The translations under genes were made by a program, and so were the position numbers. 64,000 nt of DNA. It comes from Siphonodentalium dalli (Eukaryota > Mollusca > Scaphopoda > Gadilida > Siphonodentaliidae). This document shows positions 12,416-24,145 of the stretch, in pieces; within the stretch, counting starts at the first letter, position 1, and every line of letters begins with the position of its first letter. The stretch spans positions 164,815,465 to 164,879,464 of the forward strand of contig CP136068.1 in NCBI GenBank assembly GCA_032622095.1, given 5' to 3'. A model generated the notes under the pieces. That model did no database searches, had not been told where the DNA came from, and saw only the letters and a program-made list of their open reading frames with translations.

Positions 12416-13130
12416 TCTATTATATATTTTGGAAGATCTGTCTGTGTGTGTGTGTGTGTGTGAGGGTGTGTGAGGGTGTGTGTGTGTGTGTGTGTGTTCG
12501 CGATGAACTCGAAAACGGCCGACCCGATTTCGATGAAACTTCGTATGTGAGGATACTATCGGTCGGGAATTGGCATAGGCATGTTAATTTTCAGATCCGA
12601 GGTCAACTTTTCACGTGCCGAGGTCAAATCTGTTTTTACGCCGTTTTTCGCTAATATATTTCAGTTCGGTGCTCACAAATCGATTCGATATAGCGCGAAT
12701 AATAAATTGCCAGTCTTTCCAATGATGTATCACACGCCTGTGTACGTTTAAAGTTTCTACCTTAATTATCGGGAAGAACGCAGGACCATGCTTCGCTCAT
12801 CGAAAAACATTCCGTAAATATATTATGCCGTCAACAGATCGTGACGTGATCGCGTTTAACTCTTAACCGGCCGATGTCGCGTTAACTCATCACCGGCCGA
12901 GGTATCCGCAAATGACATTGGGCAATATATATATCTCGGAAACTGGTGGAGCTATCGACTTGAAATTTGGTATGTGAATGTATCTTGCCCCGGATACGAA
13001 TTTTATCGGGTCGCCGAGCCCGTGCGACGCCAGCTTCGCGCATGCGCAGACCCGATCTCGGAAACGGGTGGAGCTATCGACTTGAAATTTGGTTTTTGAA
13101 TAGCCCCGACGAAGTCGGGTCACCTTCTAG
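12416..13130 (+). mobile_element. Helitron C1, terminal unit of the array
   Basis: 715 bp. Starts TCTATTATATATTTTGGAAG. It ends with a different and stronger hairpin, CCCGAC-GAA-GTCGGG, then TCACCTTCTAG, followed by host T. It holds two diverged copies of the B minisatellite monomer near 12935-13100, which links it to the B family. It marks the right edge of the Helitron array. Confidence 0.8.
12441..12500 (+). repeat. (TG)n microsatellite with GAGGG interruptions
   Basis: Runs of TG interrupted twice by GAGGG just inside the 5' end of C1, at the same relative place as the TA/TG tracts of the A units. Confidence 0.9.
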
Positions 13131-13473
13131 TATACATATATATTTCAACTGAAAACATATGGCTACAAAAGCTTACGAGTGAGACTTACGTTATACAGAA
13201 CGGTATTTTCTTATTTGTGCCGCGCATGTCGGGACAGTGATCACAACTGACAATAGATACGGCATTACATACGCTCCATATTTGACAATAAGTTTAGGAT
13301 GGCATCCAAATTGGCCAACAAAATCGAAGCTTCTCACATTTTCCTTCACAAACGTGACTGAGTTCGTTATCTGGGGACAAGGGAATTGTTAATCATGAGT
13401 TCACTGGTAACCACAAACAGACATTAGAACCTTACTATTGTTTCAATTAATTTAAGATAATGAGTAATTGTTT
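13131..13473. other. No feature seen
   Basis: AT-rich host DNA to the right of the Helitron array. No open frame or repeat recognised. Confidence 0.6.
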
Positions 13474-14006
13474 GTCTTAAAGGTGGATTATCTGTTTGTA
13501 AACATGTATTATATAGTTACCGGGGTATAAAATATTAGATCTGAGTCGAAGACTCCTGTCCGGAAATGCTTCCATCGATTAATATTGATTTTATTTCGAA
13601 TATTTTCGGTTCTAAAAAGGTGTGGTTGTTTAGCTAACGAACAATAGTAGTTACTGTTAACAGAAACCAGAATTTTATTGCGTAATTTTGTCACAAATAA
13701 ACGTTAAATATACCCATTATCGCTCATACCTATGGAATAAAACAATACAACCAATCAATCTGGGACATTTTACGTCCGGTGCATAGCCATAGGAACAGCC
13801 TAATGCTCTCTATCGCTATATGGTATCACCCGAATGGTCTGTTCTAAAAATAGACAAATAAACGGGCCCAATAAAATATTCGAAATAAAATCAATATTAA
13901 TTGATAGAAGCCATTCCGGACAGGGGTCTTCAGTTCATATTGATTATTATATACCCACGCAACTATTTAAAATTTGTTATTTAAAGAGATAATCCATCTT
14001 TAAGGA
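13474..14006. mobile_element. Non-autonomous DNA element with long TIRs, 533 bp
   Basis: The left end reads GTCTTAAAGGTGGATTATCT and the inverted right end reads GTCCTTAAAGATGGATTATC. Similarity continues inward for about 135 bp, including the block GACTCCTGTCCGGAA near 13550 and its inverse near 13920. The centre is non-coding. The length and symmetric ends fit a MITE-like element. The superfamily is not clear because no target duplication could be identified by eye. Confidence 0.65.
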
Positions 14007-14447
14007 CTATAGATACTCATTTATTGGGGGGAATACTTGATACAAGTCGGTGTATAGAAAGATTGAAACAATCATCACTAATATGTGCCTTTTGGATCAG
14101 TTTAGATAAGTAATATCAATTTATATAATGTTTCTGAAGAAAATTTAAATTGTATGCCCAAATGACCAATCTCCAATTTGCATATCTCTGATGTGTTCAG
14201 GTGAAATATTTAATATTAAAGAAATTAGTTGTTATACAGAGGATTTTTTGTCAATAAAGAAATGACTTTTGCAGTATATAATATTGTGTTGCCAAACAGT
14301 TTTCAAGACATGCTACTACTTCCTGTTCTATAATTTGAGTAGCTATGGTCTTTAAATGTTCTCTCACTCTACTCATAATATGAGTCGTCAAAATTCACAC
14401 TATTTCGGTTATTGTAGACTTTCTCACATACATCGTTACATGGTTAG

Positions 14448-15317
14448 TCTGCGCTGAAACAAGATCATGTGTCAGATTCACATGAATCTTTGCAGCCAAA
14501 GCTCAGTTGTCACAGTCGATCGGGAGGAAGTATAATCCGTCTGGTTTGTAGGGCTCAATCAAAGAGCGACCAGTCATGGCTGTCATGACATGGTACACCA
14601 GGCTTGGGAGTTAGTATGATGTGCCACTGATATAGTTCGCACGAAGATGTTGGTGTGATTTCTTAAGGAGTATGTGGCTGCTGGAGGTATGTTGCTGAAG
14701 GTATCGCTGAAGATGTTTTCCAGTGTTCGGTTATACAACATAAGAACGTGTGCACTAATTTATCGAATAGACTACATTATAGCCCACCATAATATAGCCC
14801 ACATGCAAACTCTTGGTAGGATATATAGTGTCACCGTCAACATTAATATATTACACAAATTGATGCAAATTTAAAGTCGCATCACATTTTACTGCTTTCG
14901 ACTATTAAGTCAAACGGATTAATTGTATAGGTATTTGTGAATGTCGTAGCCTGTCAACGCGTGAGTTAGAGGCATTGTTTCACACACCTCATTGGACAAT
15001 ACTGTCCGCTATGTCGTTCACGGAAATGACACATGACCTATTTTTGGATTCAGTATGAAGAATTATCCTAGCTCCTATTCATTGATAGACATAACATTCT
15101 AGTATTTCGACATGTACGTCAGTGGAATACAAATAATAACTAGCTTCCGACCAAGGCGTGCCGCATTGGCTGCATGTAACAGTATACATGTATCCCCTTC
15201 CTCGTGGTAACATACTAGCACGATATCAGGAACCATATCAAGTGACATTCGACCCCATGGCAAACACATGTAGATTCTGCACTCGACCATTCGCGAACAA
15301 AAATAGAAGCTTGTCAA
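14448..15317 (-). pseudogene. Relic of an uncharacterised repeat-associated gene with CXC-like tail
   Basis: Read on the minus strand, four blocks occur in N-to-C order with stops and frame changes between them. The first is HEEGDTCILLHAANAARLGR (about 15150-15210), then LTHALTGYDIH (about 14935-14975), then a LPPAATYSLRNHT region (about 14640-14690), and last a cysteine-containing GCKDSCESDT..SC tail (about 14450-14510). From memory these match the conserved blocks (EEADTRxLLHA, LHALTGCDT, LPPT.., CXC-like tail) of a large uncharacterised protein family repeated in invertebrate genomes. No database check was possible. The function is unknown and this copy is clearly dead. Confidence 0.5.
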
Positions 15318-15320
15318 TGA

Positions 15321-18300
15321 GTCTTTTTTATCACCGCCTGATAAATATTTGGCATTGTCTGGAACTGTATCATAGACACAGGATGTGTGAAGCCTTGCTT
15401 AAATACCAGGATTGTATTCCCGGGTTGCAGGAATAAGGTAGCATAATGACTTATTCTGAAAAAGAATTGCAATGTATCATATTATGCAAGAACTTCAACA
15501 ATCTACTAATATCGATGATGACCTACTTAACAATGTACATCCTGCCAAGAATGTGTATGTGCTTTATGTGACAAGCCGACTTGTATTCAAGTCGACGAAT
15601 TGCGATAATGTTTCTCCTGTTGTTAAACGAGAACAATAACAAGACTGCAGACGTCTTAAGCAACACTTTTTTCTTTCAAACTATCAGGCAATTACTTGGC
15701 ACAATAACTCAACCCATTCTGGAATGCCATGTCCTTATAGCCCTATGCAATTTGGGCTCCATATATAGTCCTATGTTGTGTGGCATATATAACCATAGCC
15801 CTATCTATAGTGTACAAGATACATGTTAATGGTTATATAATAAGAACGCCAGGCATTGTGGCATGAGGCGTCCCTAAAGTATGTCCCTTTACCTATATGC
15901 CCGTTTGAGTGTCATGTATATAATGTTATCCCTGGACACAGAGCGGGAATAGTCAGCACCCAGATGCACATGCATAAAAACGAATCTATAATGAATTAAT
16001 GATGAAGCAAGATTCAGGCGTAATCATGATCGGCCAGTCAACTCTCATTGTCTTTTTCATGCCCTTCGGGTTCATAGCAAAGATCAACACCATGCTACTA
16101 TTATAATCTTCGGATTGTTAACAAACCCAAATGATTTCAGTTGACCCAGAATATATACCCACAAGCTGGGCAGAAACATAACGGCTAAACAGAGTCGAAT
16201 ATTTTTCCTAAAATCCTGAAGCACTGAACCTTTTGTCATGCAGTGTATCGAATCGGCCCGGTCCGTCTCCAGCGCTAATATATAATCAAGCCATGGGAGT
16301 ACTGCTTGTCTCCCTCAAGGTTGAAAATAGGTCTGGCTACAATGACCCCGCTACAGAAGTACCGATATAGAAAGCACAGTCACCGTGCACGAGACATATG
16401 GGTGCATGGGATTATATGGGTTTGGTTTTCCTTGACGGCCATCGCATGGTCGCTGCGCGAGGGGCCCGGAAGCCCTACATGTCAACAACGCATTGATGGC
16501 ACTTCATCCCTATTCAAATGCAGTTATAGAACTACTGAGATTTGCAATTGGCTACAATGATTCATGCGAATTGTTATTTGGCCGCCGACATGTCTGGATG
16601 TGAGGATATCTGCATGGAATAACCGAAGTAGTGCCAATTTTGACTTAACTGGCTACCCTGAGGATGAGCAGAGTTATTGGGCATTTTCGTCAATCAATTA
16701 TTCATCACAATAGATGTGTTGGTACAAGATATTAGAGTTCTTTAGTTTGTTGAGGAGCACCAGTGAATGCATTCTTAATGAACAATTACATTATCCCCAT
16801 ATGACGAACCCAGTTTAATTTGTGTCGGTAAGTTTGAAAATCATCGATGTTGGTGGCCGTTTTGGGTGCCATCTTAAAACAATTATCAAACATGAAGTGT
16901 CCGATGCTGTATATATCGTCAATTGTGTCTAGTGTCACAAAATGCGCCACAAAATAAGAAAATACCTCCCAGTAAAACGTAAGTCTCACTCACCAGCCTT
17001 TGCTAACCATATGTGACCAGTTTAAATATATATTTTATCGGCTTTGTACAAAAATTCAAATAAAAATTGTAAATATGTGAAATATTTCACAAAAAAGTGA
17101 TCATGTGAGGTTTTATGAATTTACATTTCTGGACCAGTATCCTCATGTGACCTTTCCACACCCCTATCAAAATTTAATCACAATGTTGTAAAATTTTGAG
17201 AAATTAGTAAAAAATACCATTTTCCCCCAAATTTTCATCTTAGAACATGTTCGGACAAGGATGTTTATAATTCCAATTCATCAACCTCTACATTGTTTTA
17301 ATGTAATTTTATGCCCTTAAAGCCTTCTTTGCATGCGGCATTCTAAGTGTAAACTATGCAATTCATTTTTCTGAGAAAATTATATTTTAGGGGGTGTGGT
17401 TAGGTTTATGCCCACAGCGCATTTTCACAGAAATATAATTATCAGTCCATCATCCAATTTTTGAGATATGTTACGCGTCAATAGCCCATGTGTTTCACAA
17501 GTTACAGCCAATTATATGTGACACTAGTTTTCAAAATTCAAGTATTTTTCGCAACTTCAAAATATTTATCGCAATTTTTTCGAACTAGCTTATACGTTGG
17601 TCCAGTGTTGTATCTCATGTTGTTTTATGGTGATCTGTAATTAATATAAACGATGTCTTGTTCACTTTATAACCACAGTCATATTTTTATACGCTGTCAC
17701 TTGTACTCGATGAAATTTTTATTTTAATAAGGGGTAGGAGTTGTCTTCCTTGAAAAAATCTATTTTGGGACACATTCTGAAGCGGGCAACAAGCAAATCG
17801 GATGCGTCATATAATGACCTTTAATTTGATATATAAAAACCTTTGTTGGAGGGGGGGGGGGTGCAGCCAACTTCTAAACTAGAGGCTTTCTGATAATTGG
17901 CCCACGGACTAATATGGGTGTTCACATTCAGGTAGGACCATGGAAATTGGCACACATCTATAGGGTAGACCATGGGAGTTTGTTCGAAGCGAGGATCAAA
18001 TTTACAGACACATCACATGACATTGAAGTCAATGTCATCAACATGAATTTCCAATATAGGTTGCCTGGAATGTGCACTTATATATGAGAGCTGAGCTGGC
18101 ATGAATTGTGCATATTATTCATTATTTGATACTGACTAATATGGTATTTTGTATTGGTTATATGATAATTTGAATGATTTTATTAACCTTTATCTTTAAA
18201 TTTCGTCAAATATGATATCAGTTTCTTAAAGGTACCCAATCCGATTCGATGGTCCCCATATCATTAGATTCCAACAACATTTTTTTCATTGCCGCTTCAG

Positions 18301-19452
18301 TTATCAGAATGGATTAATTGCCCAAAAAATAGTGCTAACCATGCAGTCAACTATATTATAAAATTGCCAAAAACGTATTATTTATCAATATTTTGTTCAA
18401 CTCGAAATGCAGATACGGTATTATGATGAATAAAAGATCGAGTGAGCAAAGTACGTTCGAACCCGTGTTTCATCATTCCAGACACTTAATCACCAAGTCT
18501 TATCATCGACTATATATATACCATTAGACTTAGAGGCCAATTATTCATTTTCAGAACATTAATATTGCATTGTCAATAGTTTAGACTGGCATATAGTAAT
18601 AATCAAAATGTATACCTCAGTCGTATTTTAATTCGCGCAGTACTATTTTCGCTCAGTTTCGAGCACTTTACATTCGCGCACATATCTGCGCGAATTCAAA
18701 ACTGACTAAAATATTTTCGTAAATATCTTTGATCTGATAACAGTTTCAGTTCTTAGTCGTTTCTGAAGACACATGTGTATATTAAACACAATCGCGGCGG
18801 GTGTATACATCTTGTAGACCATAACTGCATCATCATTTTGTTGCGATGATGGATGTTTACAATGTATATGATCCAATTAATTATACTGATTAAAATAGTT
18901 ATGGATTGGATATCAATGAAATAAACTCGTAAATAGAAAAAAACACAAAAGCGAATACACAAAGACTTGGCTGCAGGCTGTGGTCACGGTACCCATGGGG
19001 ATATGGGGGCGTGCTTTCATGCACACAATCTAGAATGTTATTTCTTACAAGCATCTTACGACCTTACGATATACCATGATTTGTACATCGCTTGCCGTTG
19101 AGTAATGGTTTTGAATTTATGATATTGGTTAACCGAATTTAAATACAGGTCTACATGTATACCAGTTATTATCCATTCCGTGTCCAACATTTTGTAATGT
19201 GTGTACTTCATTAACATAATGAAGTACTGGTACTAGTTTTCGCTCCGTTTTAAATTCGCGCACTGCGCGAAAAAATAGTACTGCGATTCTATTAGTAGTC
19301 AGATGGTTACTGTTACTGCACAGAGTGGATTAGAAACCCTAAATGGTATACCGTGTATGACAGGGGCATCTGTTTTTGCAGATGAAAATGTCGAACCAGT
19401 TAATTCAGTCACCACCTGCTAGGGGTGTGGGGACGAGAGGCCTTCCTCAAAT
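15321..19452. other. Non-coding stretch
   Basis: No convincing gene. Open frames under 100 codons have no recognisable motifs. There is a G12 run near 17851-17862. Two short related blocks rich in CGCGCA and AGTACTATTTTCGC lie near 18630-18700 and 19235-19290 in opposite orientation, suggesting an old repeat. Confidence 0.5.
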
Positions 19453-19743
19453 ATGAAAATCTGTTCACTAAATGTCGGTGGTATTTTGAGTCGTCTTGAC
19501 GACCCGGAATTCGTAAACGTTATGTCCAATTACGATATTATTTGTCTTCAAGAAACCAAAACCGACGATCTAGACACAATTGATATTACAGGTTTCAAAG
19601 TCCTATTATTTCAAAACAGACAAACTGTGTCAAGATATAGGTCTGGGGGTCTATGTGTGCTCGTGCGAGAAAATATGAGAAATTATGTTGAAGTATTGAA
19701 GATCCGAAATGATTTTATTATCTGGTTTAAAATTAAAACCCCT
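19453..19743 (+). pseudogene. LINE endonuclease N-terminal part
   Basis: Begins MKICSLNVGGILSRL and continues with YDIICLQETKT. The N of SLN and the E of QET are the first metal-site motifs of APE-type endonucleases. SGGLCVLV follows. The frame runs into the inserted TIR element after FIIWFKIKTP. The ATG at 19453 is a plausible domain start; no ORF1 is visible upstream. Confidence 0.8.
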
Positions 19744-20790
19744 GGGGTGCTATTCACCGACTGGGTTTATAATATAGTCCAGGTAGTTTTACGAGGCGAC
19801 GCTCAATGCGAAGCTATCGGTGGACATGTCGATGGGAAGACATCGCCGCGCCATATAGGATTATCCAATCAAGGTGATTGGCGTCAATCATAGATTGACC
19901 ACCGGTCACATAAACATGCTGCGTGTAACAGTACACGTTTGTACACATTTCAACAATGAGCAACCGAGGAAAAGGACGTGGGGCAAAATATACCACCGAA
20001 GACATGGGGGGGGGGGGGTCTACAAATAAAATCCGTATATAGGGCCGGGGTGGGTGGGTGGTCCAGAGGCCGAAACAATCGTGCTTGTAATTTTTTTTCC
20101 AAAATGGGTTTTTTCAAACAATTTACAAGTACTGACCATGTAATGTTGTTTGTAAGCATGTTAGTATCATGTTTGTTGGCATGTGGCTATATAGACAGCA
20201 ATAGTGACTATTTAGCCTCAGATTTAGCAACATTCTGGATTTAACAGGATCCCGTCCCACTTCTCAGTGGAAAACCGTAATTTAGTAAAAAATCATGTAT
20301 TACCCAGTTGTATTACCCGAATAAAAGTAATAAAAAAAAATGTATCACACATACTACATGGTGAATACTCAATGATGACTATATATCATTAACCCGATTG
20401 TTGCATAACATGAAATTGAAAAGGGTATCTCATAAATTTATAATGTCTGAAATACTCACGGTGTCTTGTTCTGGCATGCAATCAAATTCATTCCTTTTGG
20501 TTATTTCTCATCTTGAATGATTGCAAGTAATGTTAATTTGCAGCACTTATCCAAATAAAACTGAATTGGTTATGCTGAATGACCGTTACTGTTTATTGTT
20601 CAGACAATCCCAACTGAAGGTGACGCTATTCTCCTTGAATTTACGAACTTCGTCTTGAAGCTTAAATACTGCTCAACAAGACTAAACTACAATACTAATT
20701 GTATACTGTTATCGCTTACAAATAGATGCACTGAAATAATGTGATGCATTCAGATGCTTTGAGAAATGACATTCTTCAATATCTTCATCT

Positions 20791-22495
20791 GACTGAGACT
20801 ATACTGCAGACTCTAGTGCAGAAATATACATACAAATGGTTGAGTTATAATAATGTGTTTACGGGTGGAACCAAGTTGGTAGCTCTGGTATGCATCGACA
20901 GGCAAAACCTGTGATATGCAGTAATATCTGCACACATCCTTCCCGTATCATTCAGGTCTATCACCATACCAAACCACTTCAAAATTCGACAACTCTTATA
21001 TGGCAAAAACTTTGTACGGATTGAATTTCATAAACAGGGCCCATGGATAACTCTGGTAGGCATTGGTACTCACAATCCGTGATATTATGCATATTCGTTC
21101 CCCATTTCTGGTTCATCACATGTCATAGAGCATCAAAATATGACAACCGACTATTGAGGTATGATGCAAAATGTGTGTACGGACGGACGCACGGACGGGT
21201 CGAGACGTCAACTTATACCCGCCGACTAATATCGGGGGTATAATAACCATATATCTATGTGTATACCTAACCAAAACAATTTCCCTCCTCACCCACCCCG
21301 GTGGATAAGACTAAAGAGTTCTTTGATCATGCACAAATAATTGTAGAACCCCTGACCTGTTTACCACTATTTACACTGGCCAGTGTTCTCTGTCAGACTA
21401 AACACGCTCGATATATTAAGGCTATAATGCGGTCTAGGGCAATTTGTGACATACAGTGTACCTACACAATGCTTTATTATTGTTGTTAGATACTGGAAAC
21501 ACCAGGACACACCTGGAAATACAGTTTATTTTTCGTTTTTCTGACCTGTGCTTTACCGATTAAGGATGTTATTGCTTGAGTCTTAATTTTACACACATTG
21601 CACCAAAAAGGGATAGTGGAATGGATTGAAAGGCAGTTAACACAGTTATTGAAGAACGGCTAAAAAACAAATTTGGACATTCTTCAATGTCTTCAAAGTT
21701 CAAACTAAAATCAAGAATAAAATCTGACTGAGACTATACTGCAGACTCTAGTGCACAAATATACATACACATGGTTGAGTTATAATAATGCAAAATGTGT
21801 TTACGGATGGAACCAGGTGGTAGCTCTGGTATGCATCGGCAGGCGAAACCTGTAATATGCAGTAATATCTGCATACATCCTTCCCCTATAATTCAGGTCT
21901 GTCACCATACCAAACCACTTCAAAAATCGACAACCGACACTTCAACTTATACATGTATTGCAAAAACTTTGTACCGACTCTTGAGTTATAATGCAAAATG
22001 TTTGTACGGACGGACGGACGGCTCGAGACGTCAACTATATGTCCGCCGACTAATATCGGGGGGGGGGTATAATAACCATATATCTATGTGTATACCTAAC
22101 CAAAACATTTCCCCTCCTCACCTCACCCGGTGGATAAGAATAAATAGTTCTTTGGTCATGCACAAGTAATTGTAGAACCCCTGACCTGTTTACCACTATT
22201 TACACTAGCCAGTGTTCTCTGTCAGACAAAACACGCTCGATATATTAAGGCTATAATACAGTCTAGGGCAATTTGTGACATACATGCAGTGTACATACAC
22301 AATGTTTTATTATTGTTGTTAGATACTGGAAACACCAGGAATCACCTGGAAATACAGTTTATTTTTCTGACCTGTGCATTACCGATCAAGCATGTTATTG
22401 CTTGAGTCTTAATTTTACACAGTTTGCACCAGAAAAGGATAGTGGAATGGGATTGAAAGGCAGTTAACACAGTTATTGAAGAACGGCTAAAAAAA
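20791..22495 (+). repeat. Direct duplication of about 0.9 kb
   Basis: Sequence from GACTGAGACTATACTGCAGA at about 20791 recurs at about 21729 and stays similar through AACACAGTTATTGAAGAACGG (about 21657 and 22488). Both copies contain ACGGACGGACG and ATATCGGGGG segments. The copies differ by small indels, so the duplication is not recent. Confidence 0.75.
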
Positions 22496-22679
22496 ACTCT
22501 GAAATTTTGATAAAAACATGAGAAAGGAGGTGGGTCCCCAACATTTGGAGGAACAAATTTGCACAAATGGGGTAGTGGGTTCCTCTGGGTCGGAAAAAAC
22601 CTTTTGGGCCCTATATGTGCAATTTTTTCCAGACCCCCCCCCCCCCCACCACACCACTGCCGACGAGCGTAAAACTTTT

Positions 22680-22832
22680 TTGGGATTTGTGGAGAGAAGA
22701 ATCAAAATATTAAAGAACAAAGAAACCGGCACCATTCATCAGCGCCGGACAAATGATGCATGGAAAGAAATGACTTTGGAAATGGCAGGGAAATATCCAA
22801 ACAGAACCAAAACACAAACAAAATTCTTCTGA
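22680..22832 (+). pseudogene. Possible Myb/SANT-like domain fragment
   Basis: The plus frame reads ..RRTNDAWKEMTLEMAGKYP followed by NRTKTQTKFF and a stop. Spaced tryptophan and basic residues, with a KYPNRT..Q end, resemble Myb/SANT-like DNA-binding proteins encoded by Harbinger elements. Only about 45 residues are visible and the second half is missing. Treat as a weak hint to the identity of the surrounding TIR element. Confidence 0.3.
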
Positions 22833-23172
22833 GACGTTATCTTCTTGGCTCTTCATTTCCACACTGTGCTTATTAAAAAACCTCATTAATATCATTGACA
22901 CTCATTCTGTTGATATATAAACGCAAGCATAAGTCTCCACACAATTATACGCAAAAAATGATACCGTTATACATGCCGATTGTGGCCGGTGAGTGTTCAC
23001 GAATTAGTCGTGAGATGGCGTCAATTGACAGGTGACAAATCTGATAGATTGGATCAATCACATCATCGACAGCGTGTGTTGTTGGCGCTAAAGCAAAGAT
23101 ACCTTTGCGTTCAGCCACTACCGAATAAACTACCTGGTTTATAAAATAGTCTCGCTTGGTGAATAGCACCCC

Positions 23173-24145
23173 ATGTGGCCCAACCTTTGTCGGAAATGTA
23201 TACATACCACCAGAGGGATCAAAATACGCGTCAAAAAACTGCTTCGATGAAATTATGGGCTCTATTGCAATAATAAAGGGACATGGTTGTAACATCTTAC
23301 TTCTCTGGGATTTCAACGCACGTACTGCCAAGCTTCGTGACTTCTCTCCGGGAGACATAAATGATGACTCTGTTTTGGATGTTTCAGATATACCACCGCG
23401 TGCATCTCTAGATAGACGAACGAACAATTTTGGCTATAAATTAATTGATCTATGTAGACAAGCCGAGATTTTGATTGCTAATGGCAGATTAGGCTTCGAC
23501 AAAGGGATTGGTCGTCTGACATGCAAGAATGCTAGCATAGTTGATTATCTGCTATTTAATTACACGATGATGACACATATTGTAAATTTTCAAGTGAGAG
23601 ACCAAAATACGCTAACCAGTGATGTCCACTGTGCTCTGTATTTTGAACTCTTAATGGGAGATGGGCCAAAAAACTATCATCATATAAATCTAGAGAACAT
23701 TATAAATGTTCCCAACGTATCTCATAGCATGTCTACAAATCGTGTATTTCCCATCAATAGCTGGAGCAGTGACAAGGAAATACACTTTGTACAAAACATA
23801 GATGAATCGCGCGTAACTCAGTTTGCCGAACACCTTGAGACACTGAAAGTCAAGGCTACTATAACTGAGAACGATATAACAGATGCCAATTGCAACCTGA
23901 AACAAATTTATCGAAATGCCGCAATTTCCGCGTTGGGTACCCGGCCAAGGAAACAAATCAAACCGAAAAACAAATCGAATACGAAACCGTGGTTCTCGAA
24001 AGATTGTAATAATATCAGAAAACAATATCGCACCACACTGAAACGTTATCAGCGTAGCCGCACAGAAGCGAACAGAATAGATCTGACCAACATACGAAAT
24101 GCATATAAAAATAAAATAAAAGGTGCAGAGCAAACTATAATATGA
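23173..24145 (+). pseudogene. LINE endonuclease C-terminal part and linker
   Basis: Contains VGNVYIPPEGSKYASKNCFD, then LLLWDFNART (usual GDFN with G changed to W), SIVDYLLF, and SDVHCALYFEL, which carries the last active-site SD.H motif of the APE fold. A basic linker with RRPRKQIKPKNK-like composition follows, with a W-F-...C region (KPWFSKDCNN) typical of the segment between endonuclease and RT. The frame ends at 24145, where the RT frame takes over. Confidence 0.8.

Larger units (their letters stand above)
1..13130 (+). repeat. Tandem head-to-tail array of non-autonomous Helitrons
   Basis: Thirteen complete units and one left-truncated unit lie end to end. Each junction reads hairpin, GCTAACCTGCTAG, then TC of the next unit. 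Hallmarks of Helitrons (established for the superfamily) are a 5' TC, a 3' CTRR preceded by a short GC hairpin about 10 nt upstream, no TIRs, and insertion between A and T. All are visible here, and the base after the last CTAG is T. No Rep/helicase coding sequence is present, so the units are non-autonomous. The order is A0(partial)-A1-A2-B1-A3-B2-A4-B3-A5-B4-A6-B5-A7-C1. The left end of the array lies outside the window. Short ORFs inside the units are repeat artefacts. Confidence 0.85.
19744..23172. mobile_element. TIR DNA element inserted into the LINE endonuclease
   Basis: The left end GGGGTGCTATTCACC (19744) and right end GGTGAATAGCACCCC (ending 23172) are perfect inverted repeats. Weaker inverted similarity continues about 35 bp inward (TTTATAA and CCAGGTAGTTT). 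Removing the segment rejoins the LINE from ..WFKIKTP to CGPTFVGNVYIPPEG in one frame, which defines both edges to within a few bases. The interior holds a tandem duplication and a Myb/SANT-like fragment, so a degraded PIF/Harbinger-like element is possible. No transposase was recognised and no clear target duplication was seen. Confidence 0.65.

Noticed and set aside
22945-23427. 160-codon minus-strand frame
   Set aside because: It is antisense to the LINE endonuclease on one side and crosses the TIR boundary at 23172, so it is a chance frame over two unrelated sequences.
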